This document shows positions 13,771-20,021 of a stretch of DNA of 32,924 bases, piece by piece. Position 1 is the first letter of the stretch. Every line of letters starts with the position of its first letter. Made by a program: the position numbers and the translations under genes. Below the pieces are notes generated by a model. That model made no database searches. It was not told the origin of the DNA and saw only the letters and a list, made by a program, of their open reading frames with translations. Origin of the DNA: DASXTW01 sp046726275 (GTDB lineage Bacteria > Actinomycetota > UBA4738). Location: assembly GCA_046726275.1 (NCBI GenBank), contig JBKPAF010000024.1, positions 1 through 32,924 of the forward strand, written 5' to 3'.

Positions 13771-14646
13771 ATGAAGGTGAGGAAGGCGGTCATCCCGGCA
13801 GCCGGACTGGGTACCCGGTTCCTTCCGGCGACGAAGTCGCAGCCCAAGGAGATGCTGCCCATCGTCGACAAGCCCGCGATCCAGTACGTGATCGAGCACG
13901 CCGTGGGCGCCGGGATCAACGACATCATCATCATCACCGGCCGCGGCAAGCGCACCATCGAAGACCACTTCGACCGTTCCTTCGAGCTGGAGTTCCACCT
14001 CGAGCAGTCGGGGAAGTTCGAGGAGCTCAAGGAGGTTCGAGCCGTCTCGGACATCGCCGCGATCCACTACACACGCCAGAAGGAGCCGACGGGCCTGGGG
14101 GCCGCCGTGGCGCTCGCGGAGCCTCATGTGAACGGCGAGACGTTCGCGGTGCTCCTTGGTGACGACATCATCGCCTCGGGGAACCTCCTGGCGAAGATGC
14201 TCGAGATCTACGAACGCTATGGACGCACCGTGATCGCGGTGAAGGAGGTCCCTCGATCGGAGATCGATCTGTACGGGTGCGTGGAGCCCGAGTATGTGGA
14301 GGACAACCTGGTCCGGGTGGTCCGGATCGTGGAGAAGCCCGACCCCGAGGAAGCCCCGTCGAACTACGCCGCCATCGGTTACTACGTGCTCACCCCGGAG
14401 ATCTTCGACGCCCTGCGCGAGACCTCCCCCGATCAAAAGGGTGAGGTGCAGCTGACGGACGCGATCAATGCCCTGGCCCAACAGCAGACGGTGTACGCGT
14501 ACGTCTTCGAAGGAATGCGGTTCGACATCGGAAAGAAGCTGGACTACCTGAGGGCGACGGTCGAGCTGGCCATCGACAGGGAGGACCTGGGTCCGGAGTT
14601 CCGGGCCATCCTTGCCGAGCTGGTCCAGAGGAAGAAGCTGCTGTAG
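13771..14646 (+). CDS. galU: UTP-glucose-1-phosphate uridylyltransferase
   Basis: Makes UDP-glucose from UTP and glucose-1-phosphate, the precursor for cell-envelope glycans, trehalose and galactose metabolism. The 291-residue protein has the nucleotide-binding start VIPAAGLGTRFLPATKSQPKEMLPIVDKP (residues 7-35), then TGRGKRTIEDHFDRSFELE, GLGAAVALAEP, LLGDDII and a C-terminal GEVQLTDAI...GMRFDIGKKLDYL. All family motifs and normal length are present. First gene of galU-moeA-moaC; moeA follows after 3 bp. A galactokinase gene is present elsewhere in the window (27289-28485), so UDP-glucose may serve galactose use as well. Confidence 0.97.
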   Translation: MKVRKAVIPAAGLGTRFLPATKSQPKEMLPIVDKPAIQYVIEHAVGAGINDIIIITGRGKRTIEDHFDRSFELEFHLEQSGKFEELKEVRAVSDIAAIHYTRQKEPTGLGAAVALAEPHVNGETFAVLLGDDIIASGNLLAKMLEIYERYGRTVIAVKEVPRSEIDLYGCVEPEYVEDNLVRVVRIVEKPDPEEAPSNYAAIGYYVLTPEIFDALRETSPDQKGEVQLTDAINALAQQQTVYAYVFEGMRFDIGKKLDYLRATVELAIDREDLGPEFRAILAELVQRKKLL

Positions 14647-14649
14647 GGA

Positions 14650-15963
14650 ATGGCCGACTCAGACGTCGAGGCCTTCACGGTGGACATCGGCGACTCGGGG
14701 CACCACGGCCACGAGGACCATGCCCACGAGTCGGGTGTGATGCGCCCGGTCGACCAGGTCAGAGACATGATCCTGCAGCGGGTCCGGAGCCTGGTCCCCA
14801 TCGAGCTGCATCTTCAGGAGGCCTATGGCTGCGTCCTGGCCTCCGACGTGGCCGCCGAGCTGGACCTTCCCGGCTTCTCGTCGTCGGCGATGGATGGGTT
14901 CGCCGTGCGAGCCTCAGACATCACGGCCGCGATGGTCGACGAACCCGTCGCCCTGCGAATCGTGGGCCGGGCTCCGGTCGGCCAGCCACCCGGGGGAACC
15001 GTCGGAAGCGGCGAAGCCATCCGCATCGCCACCGGGGCTCCCGTCCCGGCGGGTGCGGACTGCATCGCCCCGATTGAGCACTGCGTCGTGGAGGGGGAGA
15101 CGGTCCACGTCCTCAAGGTCTTTCGAGAGGGCGCCAACGTCCGCCCAGCCGGAGAGGACGTGAGGGCCGGGAGCGTCCTGGTGCCTGCCGGCCGGCGCCT
15201 TGGCGCCGCGGAGCTCGGGATGCTGGCGAACTCAGGCCACGCCTCCGTGCTGGTCCATCCCCGGCCCCGCGTGGTGGTGATCTCGACGGGCGACGAGCTG
15301 GTCGAGCCTGGACGGCCGGCCCCGTTCGGCATGGTGAGGGACGCCAATTCCTTCACGCTCTACGGGGCGCTTCGGGACGTCGGGACCGTTCCGTATCTGG
15401 CCGGGATCATCAGGGACGACCCCGACGTGTTCAAGGAGGAGGTTCTGGGCCTGGCCGCCCGGGCTGACTGCTTCATCAGCTCCGGCGGCGTTTCGGTGGG
15501 AGAGCGCGACGTGGTCAAGAAGGCGTTCTTCCGCCGGGGGGAGATCGACTTCTACCGGGTGGCGATGCAGCCGGGCATGCCCCAGGGATTCGGCGCCATC
15601 GACGGCGTGCCGTACTTCGGCCTCCCAGGCAACCCGGTCTCCGTGTTCGTGTCCTTCGAGGTGTTCATCCGGCCGGCCCTCCTCAAGATGATGGGCCGGC
15701 GTGACATCTTCCGGCCCGAGATCTATGCCGTGCTGGAGGCCGATATCACCGGGCCCCGGGACAAGGTCATGTTCGCCCGGGTTCGCGTATGGAGGGAGAA
15801 GGGCCAGTGGCGGGCCGCCAGTACCGGCCCACCGGGGTCGAATCTTCTCGGCACCGTGACGAAGGCGAACGGCCTCGCCGTGATCCCGGTTGGGGTTGAC
15901 GCGGCCCCGGCCGGCTCCAGGGTGCGGGTGATGCTCTTCCGGGCCCTGGAGGGGGAGCCGTGA
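14650..15963 (+). CDS. moeA: Molybdopterin molybdenumtransferase MoeA with His-rich N-terminal extension
   Basis: Inserts molybdate into adenylylated molybdopterin, the last step of Moco synthesis. The 437-residue protein has SSAMDGFAV (about 78-86), IATGAPVPAGAD (126-137), the MPT-binding domain with VVISTGDELVEPG, SSGGVSVGERDVV and GLPGNPVS, and a C-terminal beta domain. About 30 residues precede the usual MoeA start (MRPVDQVRDMILQRV) and contain GHHGHEDHAHESG. An ATG at that usual start (14740) exists in frame, so the extension depends on use of the ATG at 14650, which follows galU closely. The extension may bind metal or may simply be untranslated. Its stop overlaps a 17-codon ORF that leads into moaC. 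Confidence 0.93.
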   Translation: MADSDVEAFTVDIGDSGHHGHEDHAHESGVMRPVDQVRDMILQRVRSLVPIELHLQEAYGCVLASDVAAELDLPGFSSSAMDGFAVRASDITAAMVDEPVALRIVGRAPVGQPPGGTVGSGEAIRIATGAPVPAGADCIAPIEHCVVEGETVHVLKVFREGANVRPAGEDVRAGSVLVPAGRRLGAAELGMLANSGHASVLVHPRPRVVVISTGDELVEPGRPAPFGMVRDANSFTLYGALRDVGTVPYLAGIIRDDPDVFKEEVLGLAARADCFISSGGVSVGERDVVKKAFFRRGEIDFYRVAMQPGMPQGFGAIDGVPYFGLPGNPVSVFVSFEVFIRPALLKMMGRRDIFRPEIYAVLEADITGPRDKVMFARVRVWREKGQWRAASTGPPGSNLLGTVTKANGLAVIPVGVDAAPAGSRVRVMLFRALEGEP

Positions 15964-16013
15964 GCCTCGACCTCAACTGGAGTCTTCACCGTGTCGGCGG
16001 GGGCCGCCGATGA
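15960..16013 (+). CDS. Possible 17-codon linking ORF between moeA and moaC
   Basis: A GTG at 15960 overlaps the moeA stop as GTGA, follows a strong SD (GGAGGGGGAG) and reads MSLDLNWSLHRVGGGRR. Its TGA overlaps the moaC start as ATGA. It bridges the only gap between the two genes, and moaC itself has no good SD. It may be a coupling ORF, or a displaced remnant of the moaC N-terminus. I see no similarity that establishes a product. Confidence 0.35.
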   Translation: MSLDLNWSLHRVGGGRR

Positions 16014-16459
16014 CCGAAGCTTCGAAGATGGTCGAGGTGGGGGCCAAGGAGGTAACTGCCCGAGAGGCCACCTCCGAGTGCACCATCCGCATGACGCCTG
16101 AGGCCTGCGCCGAGCTCGTCAAGGGTACGCCGAAGGGGAACCCCCTGGAGGCGGCCAAGGTCGCCGGGCTCCTGGCCGCCAAGCGCACGGCCGAGCTCCT
16201 GCCCTTCTGCCATCCCATCGCAATCACCGGCGCCACCGTCGAGCTCGAGGCCGACGCGAACGCGGGTACGATCCGGGTCCGGGCAACGGTGAAGGCCAAC
16301 GACCGAACAGGGGTCGAGATGGAAGCGCTCACCGCGAGCGCCGTGGCCGCGCTCAGTCTCTACGACACTGCGAAGGCCTTCGATCGCGCGGCGGAGATCA
16401 CAGACCTCCACCTGTTGTCGAAGTCCGGGGGCAAGAGCGGTAGCTATCGCCGTAACTGA
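16010..16459 (+). CDS. moaC: Cyclic pyranopterin monophosphate synthase MoaC
   Basis: Converts the GTP-derived 3',8-cyclic intermediate made by MoaA to cyclic pyranopterin monophosphate, the first committed Moco precursor. The 149-residue protein contains MVEVGAKEVTAREA, TPKGNPLEAAKVAGLLAAKRTAELLPFCHPI, DRTGVEMEALTA, LYDTAKAFDR and LLSKSGGKSG. The catalytic pair Asp and Lys (D128/K131 in E. coli) is kept as D-x-x-K in YDTAK, although the usual YDM is YDT. The N-terminus is short: the LTHxDxxG segment common to MoaC proteins is absent, and MTEASK stands in its place. ATG 16010 overlaps the stop of the 17-codon ORF. moaA is not in the window. Confidence 0.93.
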   Translation: MTEASKMVEVGAKEVTAREATSECTIRMTPEACAELVKGTPKGNPLEAAKVAGLLAAKRTAELLPFCHPIAITGATVELEADANAGTIRVRATVKANDRTGVEMEALTASAVAALSLYDTAKAFDRAAEITDLHLLSKSGGKSGSYRRN

Positions 16460-16514
16460 CCTCAGTCTCTAGTCAACGCAACGAAACTTTTCCGAACCAA
16501 TGTCTCGACTAGCC

Positions 16515-16543
16515 TTGAGGCACCAGATATTGGGTGCTAACCT
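16515..16543 (+). promoter_or_regulatory. Promoter of the 16599 membrane-protein/translin pair
   Basis: TTGAGG at 16515-16520 and TAACCT at 16538-16543 are separated by 17 bp; predicted +1 near 16550. It lies in the 139-bp gap after moaC, so the two genes downstream may be transcribed separately from galU-moeA-moaC. Confidence 0.5.
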
Positions 16544-16598
16544 GCGATCCCAGCCCATATGTAGTGGTCGTACCGGGGCTCGACCGCGAGGAGGGCTG

Positions 16599-17237
16599 GT
16601 GTTGACTTGGCTTTTGCTGGCGGTTCTGGGCATTATCTGGGCCGCACTTCTCTTTCCCTCTCGGTCTCGTTCGCCGAAATCGAGTGTGGAGGACTTCGAG
16701 CAAAGGATGAATCTGCTGGCTGAAGCGAATCGGGCGGCGCCCGGGCGGTGGGTCCTGATGCCCCGGAAGGGGCAGCGCTTCATGGGACCCGATCGAGGCC
16801 AAGCCCGTGTCAGGCGCCGTCGGCGTCAGGTCTTCATGGTGCTGCTGGAGGCCACGGGGTTGACGCTGATCATGGGGATCTTCCCGCCATTCAGGATCAT
16901 GCTGTGGGGCACGGCCCTGCTGGCGGTCGTGCTTCTCGTCTACATGGCCACACTGGTCAAGCTCAGGGCCGAGGAGCAGGAACGGGCCCGGTGGCATCGA
17001 AGGGCAGCCTATGGCGCGGTCGCGTACACGTCCGGATACGGATATGGCTATGCGGCTCCGAACGGGAACGGCTACGCGGCTGGGAACGGGAACGGTAACG
17101 GTCACGCCTACCAGCATGAACAAGAGCGGGCCGACTGGCTGGAAAGCGGGCTGCGGCTCGTCGACGACGACGTCCACGTCGTGGTGTACCGCTCCGACGA
17201 GATCGACATCTCCACCCTGACGTCGGCCTCTCACTGA
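16599..17237 (+). CDS. Membrane protein with Gly/Asn/Tyr-rich C-terminal repeats
   Basis: A 212-residue protein with one N-terminal membrane helix (LTWLLLAVLGIIWAALLF), a basic cytosolic segment (RGQARVRRRRRQVF) and two further hydrophobic segments (VLLEATGLTLIMGIFPPF, ILWGTALLAVVLLVYMATL). A repeat tail of YGYGYAAPNGNGYAAGNGNGNG type follows, with a final acidic part (RLVDDDVHVVVYRSDEIDISTL). I do not recognise the family. GTG 16599 or TTG 16602 is the start: GAGGAGGG stands 3 to 6 bp before them. Frames extending up to 16500 have no signal. It is followed 19 bp later by the translin gene. The repeat tail suggests a flexible or self-associating region; function unknown. Confidence 0.68.
   Translation: MLTWLLLAVLGIIWAALLFPSRSRSPKSSVEDFEQRMNLLAEANRAAPGRWVLMPRKGQRFMGPDRGQARVRRRRRQVFMVLLEATGLTLIMGIFPPFRIMLWGTALLAVVLLVYMATLVKLRAEEQERARWHRRAAYGAVAYTSGYGYGYAAPNGNGYAAGNGNGNGHAYQHEQERADWLESGLRLVDDDVHVVVYRSDEIDISTLTSASH
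17034..17103 (+). repeat. Coding repeats of Tyr-Gly and Gly-Asn units
   Basis: Imperfect short direct repeats of GGATAC/GGATATGGC and GGGAACGG type encode the YGYGYAAPNGNGYAAGNGNGNG region. Confidence 0.55.
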
Positions 17238-17256
17238 CGGCGCCGACGGCTATCAG

Positions 17257-17931
17257 GTGAACCTCTCGGATCTGTCCGACTCCTTCCAAAGCCGGTTCGA
17301 TCGGGTCATGGCGGCGCGCGAGAAGGCCCTGACCGCCGCCCGCCGATCGATCAGGGCGTCGGCGAACGCCATCCGGGCCATCCATCGAGGCGAGTTCGAC
17401 CAGGCGCACCGGCTGATGGAGGAGTCTCGGACCGCGATCCAGTCGGGCAGGGAGGCGGTACGGAGCGATCACCCGGAGGTGTACTTCGCAGGGTTTCTCC
17501 AAGATGCCCAGAAGGAGTACGCCGAGGCGAGGCTCACGGAAGCGATCGTGGCGGGAGCGGACATCCCCGGACCCCATGACCTCGACGTCGAGCTCGCTCC
17601 ATATCTGAACGGAATGGCCGAGACCATCGGTGAGGGACGACGGGCCATCCTCGATCTGCTGCGCCGCGGGGAGACGGGGGAGGGCGAGCGCATCCTTTCC
17701 GCGATGGACGAGGTGTACTCCCTCCTCGTGTCGATGGACTATCCCGACGCCATCACCGGAAACCTGAGGCGTTCCACTGACGTCGCTCGGAGCATCCTGG
17801 AGCGAACCCGTGGCGATCTCTCTGTGGCGCTGGTGCAGCGGAGCCTTCAAGAGGCCCTTGAAGCCGGCCTTACACGACTCGAAGCTTCGCCAGAAGGCGA
17901 GCGGCCAGGTCCTCGTCCCCCTCGATCGTGA
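17257..17931 (+). CDS. Translin-family protein
   Basis: Translin proteins are all-helical and form ring-shaped oligomers that bind single-stranded RNA/DNA; with TRAX they make the C3PO RNase in eukaryotes. Homologues occur in archaea and some bacteria. The 224-residue protein has the typical blocks ASANAIRAIHRGEFDQAHRLMEE, HPEVYFAGFLQDAQKEYAEARL, LAPYLNGMAETIGEGRRAILDLLRRG, MDEVYSLLVSMDYPDAITGNLRRSTDVARSILERTRGDL. It lacks a visible signal peptide and should be cytoplasmic. A GTG at 17257 follows the upstream gene by 19 bp and has no strong SD, so translation may depend on the upstream ORF. Its last 62 bp overlap the convergent MDMPI gene. Whether it is a nuclease depends on TRAX-like acidic residues that I cannot verify by eye. 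Confidence 0.85.
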   Translation: MNLSDLSDSFQSRFDRVMAAREKALTAARRSIRASANAIRAIHRGEFDQAHRLMEESRTAIQSGREAVRSDHPEVYFAGFLQDAQKEYAEARLTEAIVAGADIPGPHDLDVELAPYLNGMAETIGEGRRAILDLLRRGETGEGERILSAMDEVYSLLVSMDYPDAITGNLRRSTDVARSILERTRGDLSVALVQRSLQEALEAGLTRLEASPEGERPGPRPPRS

Positions 17932-18664
17932 TCTGCCCGTCCTGGCGCAGGGCATCGAACGAATCGCGGCCCGCCGCAGCCATGATGAGCTTCGGGGCCG
18001 GCCCGGCGATCCGCGCTCTCGACTCCGACGGAGACTCAGGTGCCTGCCCGTCCGGTCCTCCCCCCTTCGTCGCTACGTCGTAGAGCCAGGCAGGGACCGG
18101 GGCTCCCTCCAACGAAACCTCGACCTCGCCTGACCCTTGCACATTGGGGAGGACTGCCGAGGGGATCGCGGTCAGGAGGAACTCCGAGGGAGAGGCCAGG
18201 TCGACTTCCTCATCGTCGAGGGCGAGAGCGCGTCGCATGTCTTGTCGGTGGATCCATTCGTCGTACACGCGGGACCAGACGAGGAGACCGAGGGGGGCAC
18301 GGCCGAAGATCGTGGGCACCCTGACCCGATAAGCGGACGACGGAAGGATCCGGGCGACCCTGAGCATCCCTCGGCCCCATCGGTCCAGCGCCAAGAGCAG
18401 CTCGGGGATCGGCCGGCCCGCCCACCTCGGGACCTTGCGGTCGTTCCACTCCTCGAGCCGGTCCATCGATCCGAGGACCGTGAGCAGGTTGGCGCCCGTG
18501 GCCGAGGCCTTGTCCGTGGTGATCAGGTGGGCGATGACCTCACGGATGCGCCATCCGGGCAAGGCGGTCGGGATGTCGAATTGATCGCTTTCCAGACCAC
18601 GGAGGAGCGCGAGCGTCCGGCGGCGCTCTTCCCGTATGGCTCGAACGATCTCGTCCTTGTTCAC
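17870..18664 (-). CDS. DinB/MDMPI-family mycothiol-dependent-type enzyme (TIGR03083-like)
   Basis: A 264-residue protein. The N-terminal four-helix DinB-like domain has LPGWRIREVIAHLITTDKA, with the His typical of the metal site, and YDEWIHRQDMRRAL. The C-terminal part is the MDMPI C-terminal domain (IAGPAPKLIMAAAGRDSFDALRQDG...LAARLLAKL). Relatives include mycothiol-dependent maleylpyruvate isomerase; most are of unknown substrate. The GTG at 18664 overlaps the stop of the SHOCT gene as GTGA, making it the third gene of an operon. Mycothiol use is inferred from the family; no mycothiol gene is in the window. Its end overlaps the translin gene by 62 bp. Confidence 0.85.
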   Translation of the reverse strand: MNKDEIVRAIREERRRTLALLRGLESDQFDIPTALPGWRIREVIAHLITTDKASATGANLLTVLGSMDRLEEWNDRKVPRWAGRPIPELLLALDRWGRGMLRVARILPSSAYRVRVPTIFGRAPLGLLVWSRVYDEWIHRQDMRRALALDDEEVDLASPSEFLLTAIPSAVLPNVQGSGEVEVSLEGAPVPAWLYDVATKGGGPDGQAPESPSESRARIAGPAPKLIMAAAGRDSFDALRQDGQITIEGDEDLAARLLAKLRVV

Positions 18665-18972
18665 CCGGAGGGGGACGAGGGCGGGATCGGTTCGGTCGGC
18701 GTGCTCGCCGGCGGGGGCGGAGATGGTGGCGGGGGAGGTGGGGGTGGCTGGAGGAGGACTGCCCTCCGCTCCAGGAACTCCTCCCGGGGGATCTCACCGC
18801 GCGCGTACCGCTCCTCGAGCATCCGCAGGGCCGGCGGCTCCCCGAATCGGTGGTCGAGGTTGGGGAGCTCGCGGCGCAGCAGGAGGACTGCGGCCACGAT
18901 GACCACGATCCAGAACGCGGCCACCAGCAGCCCCCAGAGCAGCCCCCAGCCGGGCCCCCAATCCAGGAGCAT
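18661..18972 (-). CDS. Small SHOCT-domain membrane protein with polyproline tail
   Basis: A 103-residue protein with a membrane segment (residues about 9-33, WGLLWGLLVAAFWIVVIVAA), a SHOCT motif (LRMLEERYARGEIPREEFLERRAVL, about 49-75) and a tail dominated by proline (LQPPPPPPPPSPPPP). SHOCT is a short oligomerisation/regulatory motif. The ATG at 18972 is preferred: AGGTGA, which contains the stop codon of the upstream gene, is 8 bp before it. A GTG at 18984 overlapping that stop is an alternative. Its own TGA overlaps the next start as GTGA. Function is unknown. Confidence 0.78.
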   Translation of the reverse strand: MLLDWGPGWGLLWGLLVAAFWIVVIVAAVLLLRRELPNLDHRFGEPPALRMLEERYARGEIPREEFLERRAVLLQPPPPPPPPSPPPPASTPTEPIPPSSPSG

Positions 18973-18980
18973 GGCCGGGA

Positions 18981-19289
18981 TCACCTGGTCAGGTCCCCCC
19001 GGATCTGATGGAGCTCCTCGGCCGAGATCTCCCCGCGGGCGTATCTCTCCTCGGCGATCCGCACTGCGGGCGCCGCCCGGCCCGGTGCTCCGGGAGCCCC
19101 GCCGGGCTGGCCTTTCGGCAGGACGATCCACAGAACGACGTAGAGGAGCAGGCCGAATCCCATGAACGCCGCGACCACGAATCCGACCCGCACCAGGATC
19201 GGGTCGATGTTGAAGTACTCGGCGATCCCTCCGCAGACGCCCGCGATGCGCTTGTTCGTCTCGGACCGCGTCAGCTGTCGTGATTGCAT
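18981..19289 (-). CDS. PspC-domain protein with C-terminal SHOCT motif
   Basis: A 102-residue protein with a PspC domain (residues 5-60, SETNKRIAGVCGGIAEYFNIDP followed by one long membrane helix VGFVVAAFMGFGLLLYVVLWIVLP), a Gly/Pro/Ala linker, and SHOCT (VRIAEERYARGEISAEELHQIRGDL). PspC-type proteins sense envelope stress at the inner membrane in the phage-shock system; stand-alone actinobacterial copies are common but poorly characterised. The SHOCT end closely resembles that of the next gene. The ATG at 19289 is set as start by a TTGACC-18-GAGCAT promoter whose +1 coincides with the A of the ATG. First gene of the operon through MDMPI. Confidence 0.87.
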   Translation of the reverse strand: MQSRQLTRSETNKRIAGVCGGIAEYFNIDPILVRVGFVVAAFMGFGLLLYVVLWIVLPKGQPGGAPGAPGRAAPAVRIAEERYARGEISAEELHQIRGDLTR

Positions 19290-19295
19290 GGGTCC

Positions 19296-19325
19296 ATGCT
19301 CTCTTACCCACGGTCGTGAGGTCAA
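19296..19325 (-). promoter_or_regulatory. Promoter of the PspC-SHOCT-MDMPI operon (leaderless)
   Basis: On the minus strand TTGACC (19325-19320) and GAGCAT (19301-19296) are 18 bp apart, and the predicted +1 is 19289, the first base of the ATG. It has the best -35 among the leaderless promoters in the window. Confidence 0.6.
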
Positions 19326-19355
19326 AATCGAGGCAGTGCCGCTCAGGGCCTCTGT

Positions 19356-19361
19356 TACGCT
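19356..19361 (+). promoter_or_regulatory. -10 box of tRNA-Ala
   Basis: TACGCT, with predicted +1 near 19368, 3 nt before the mature 5' end. The -35 is not obvious. Confidence 0.4.
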
Positions 19362-19370
19362 AGCTCGACC

Positions 19371-19442
19371 GGGGGTGTAGCTCAGTGGTAGAGCGCTGCC
19401 TTCGCACGGCAGAGGCCGAGGGTTCGACTCCCTTCACCTCCA
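19371..19442 (+). tRNA. tRNA-Ala(CGC)
   Basis: The 72-nt cloverleaf has acceptor GGGGGTG/CACCTCC with one G-U pair, D arm AGCTCAGTGGTAGAGC, anticodon stem CTGCC/GGCAG with loop TTCGCAC (anticodon CGC, codon GCG), T loop GGTTCGACTCC and discriminator A. CCA is not encoded, unlike the tRNA-Arg at the left end of this window. Confidence 0.96.
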
Positions 19443-19542
19443 CTGTCCGGTCAACCTCAGCACCCTTGGGTCCACAAATTGTCCTCATCGAGCCCAACCG
19501 CCGCGTCAGCCGACGACTCAAGCGGACAAGGAGGCGGCGTAG

Positions 19543-19893
19543 CTATGAGGTCGCGGCGTCGAGTTCTTGCAGCAGCCTGTAGGCGGCTCGCTCAACCTCC
19601 TTGTGTCGCCACTCGGCGGCTCGGTAGATGCAGGCAATCAAGCCGCTTCGATGAAGACGGCGAAAGTCGCCGTAGACGAACGCGTAGCGCGCCTTGGTCT
19701 CGTCGGCTGCGCCATCGGTCAGCCCTAGGTACCAGCCGGAGTAGTCCTGCCACGAGTGCTCCTTCAGGAAGGTGTTCTCGGATGCGGCCTTCGGCTGAAC
19801 GTCGCCCCAGTCGCTGTTCAGGACGTATTGCTTGGCCTTGATGAGCTTGCGAGCCTGGGCTACTCCGCGTCTGTTCACGGTGTATGAGGCCAT
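19543..19893 (-). CDS. Conserved-looking hypothetical protein
   Basis: A 116-residue soluble protein that starts MASYTVNRRGVAQARKLI and continues with QYVLNSDWGDVQPKA, WYLGLTDGAADETKARYAFVYGDFRRLHRSGLIACIYRAAEWRHKEVE. The pattern of Trp, Tyr and Arg is very ordered, as in a single-domain enzyme or nucleic-acid protein. I recall similar actinobacterial hypothetical proteins but know no function. ATG 19893 gives a clean N-terminus; the extra MCWC from an ATG at 19905 looks spurious. It is flanked by tRNA-Ala and the LVIVD protein and stands alone on the minus strand. Confidence 0.72.
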   Translation of the reverse strand: MASYTVNRRGVAQARKLIKAKQYVLNSDWGDVQPKAASENTFLKEHSWQDYSGWYLGLTDGAADETKARYAFVYGDFRRLHRSGLIACIYRAAEWRHKEVERAAYRLLQELDAATS

Positions 19894-19954
19894 GCACCAA
19901 CACATACCCCGCCTAGACCATCCGGAAGCGGGGGAGGGCGGCTCTACACGTCGT

Positions 19955-19983
19955 TTCCTGTTTTTCCTGGTTGGTCGTAGACT
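19955..19983 (+). promoter_or_regulatory. Promoter of the LVIVD protein gene
   Basis: TTCCTG at 19955-19960 and TAGACT at 19978-19983 with a 17-bp spacer; predicted +1 near 19990. The leader carries SD AGGGGAG (20008-20014), 7 bp before the ATG at 20022. Confidence 0.45.
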
Positions 19984-20021
19984 CCCCCGCCAATGGTCAA
20001 CGAGAGCAGGGGAGTCCTGTC

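Noticed and set aside
18137..19165. 342-codon plus-strand open frame with Gly-rich segment
   Set aside because: Antisense to the PspC/SHOCT/MDMPI operon; the Gly run is the complement of the polyproline codons.
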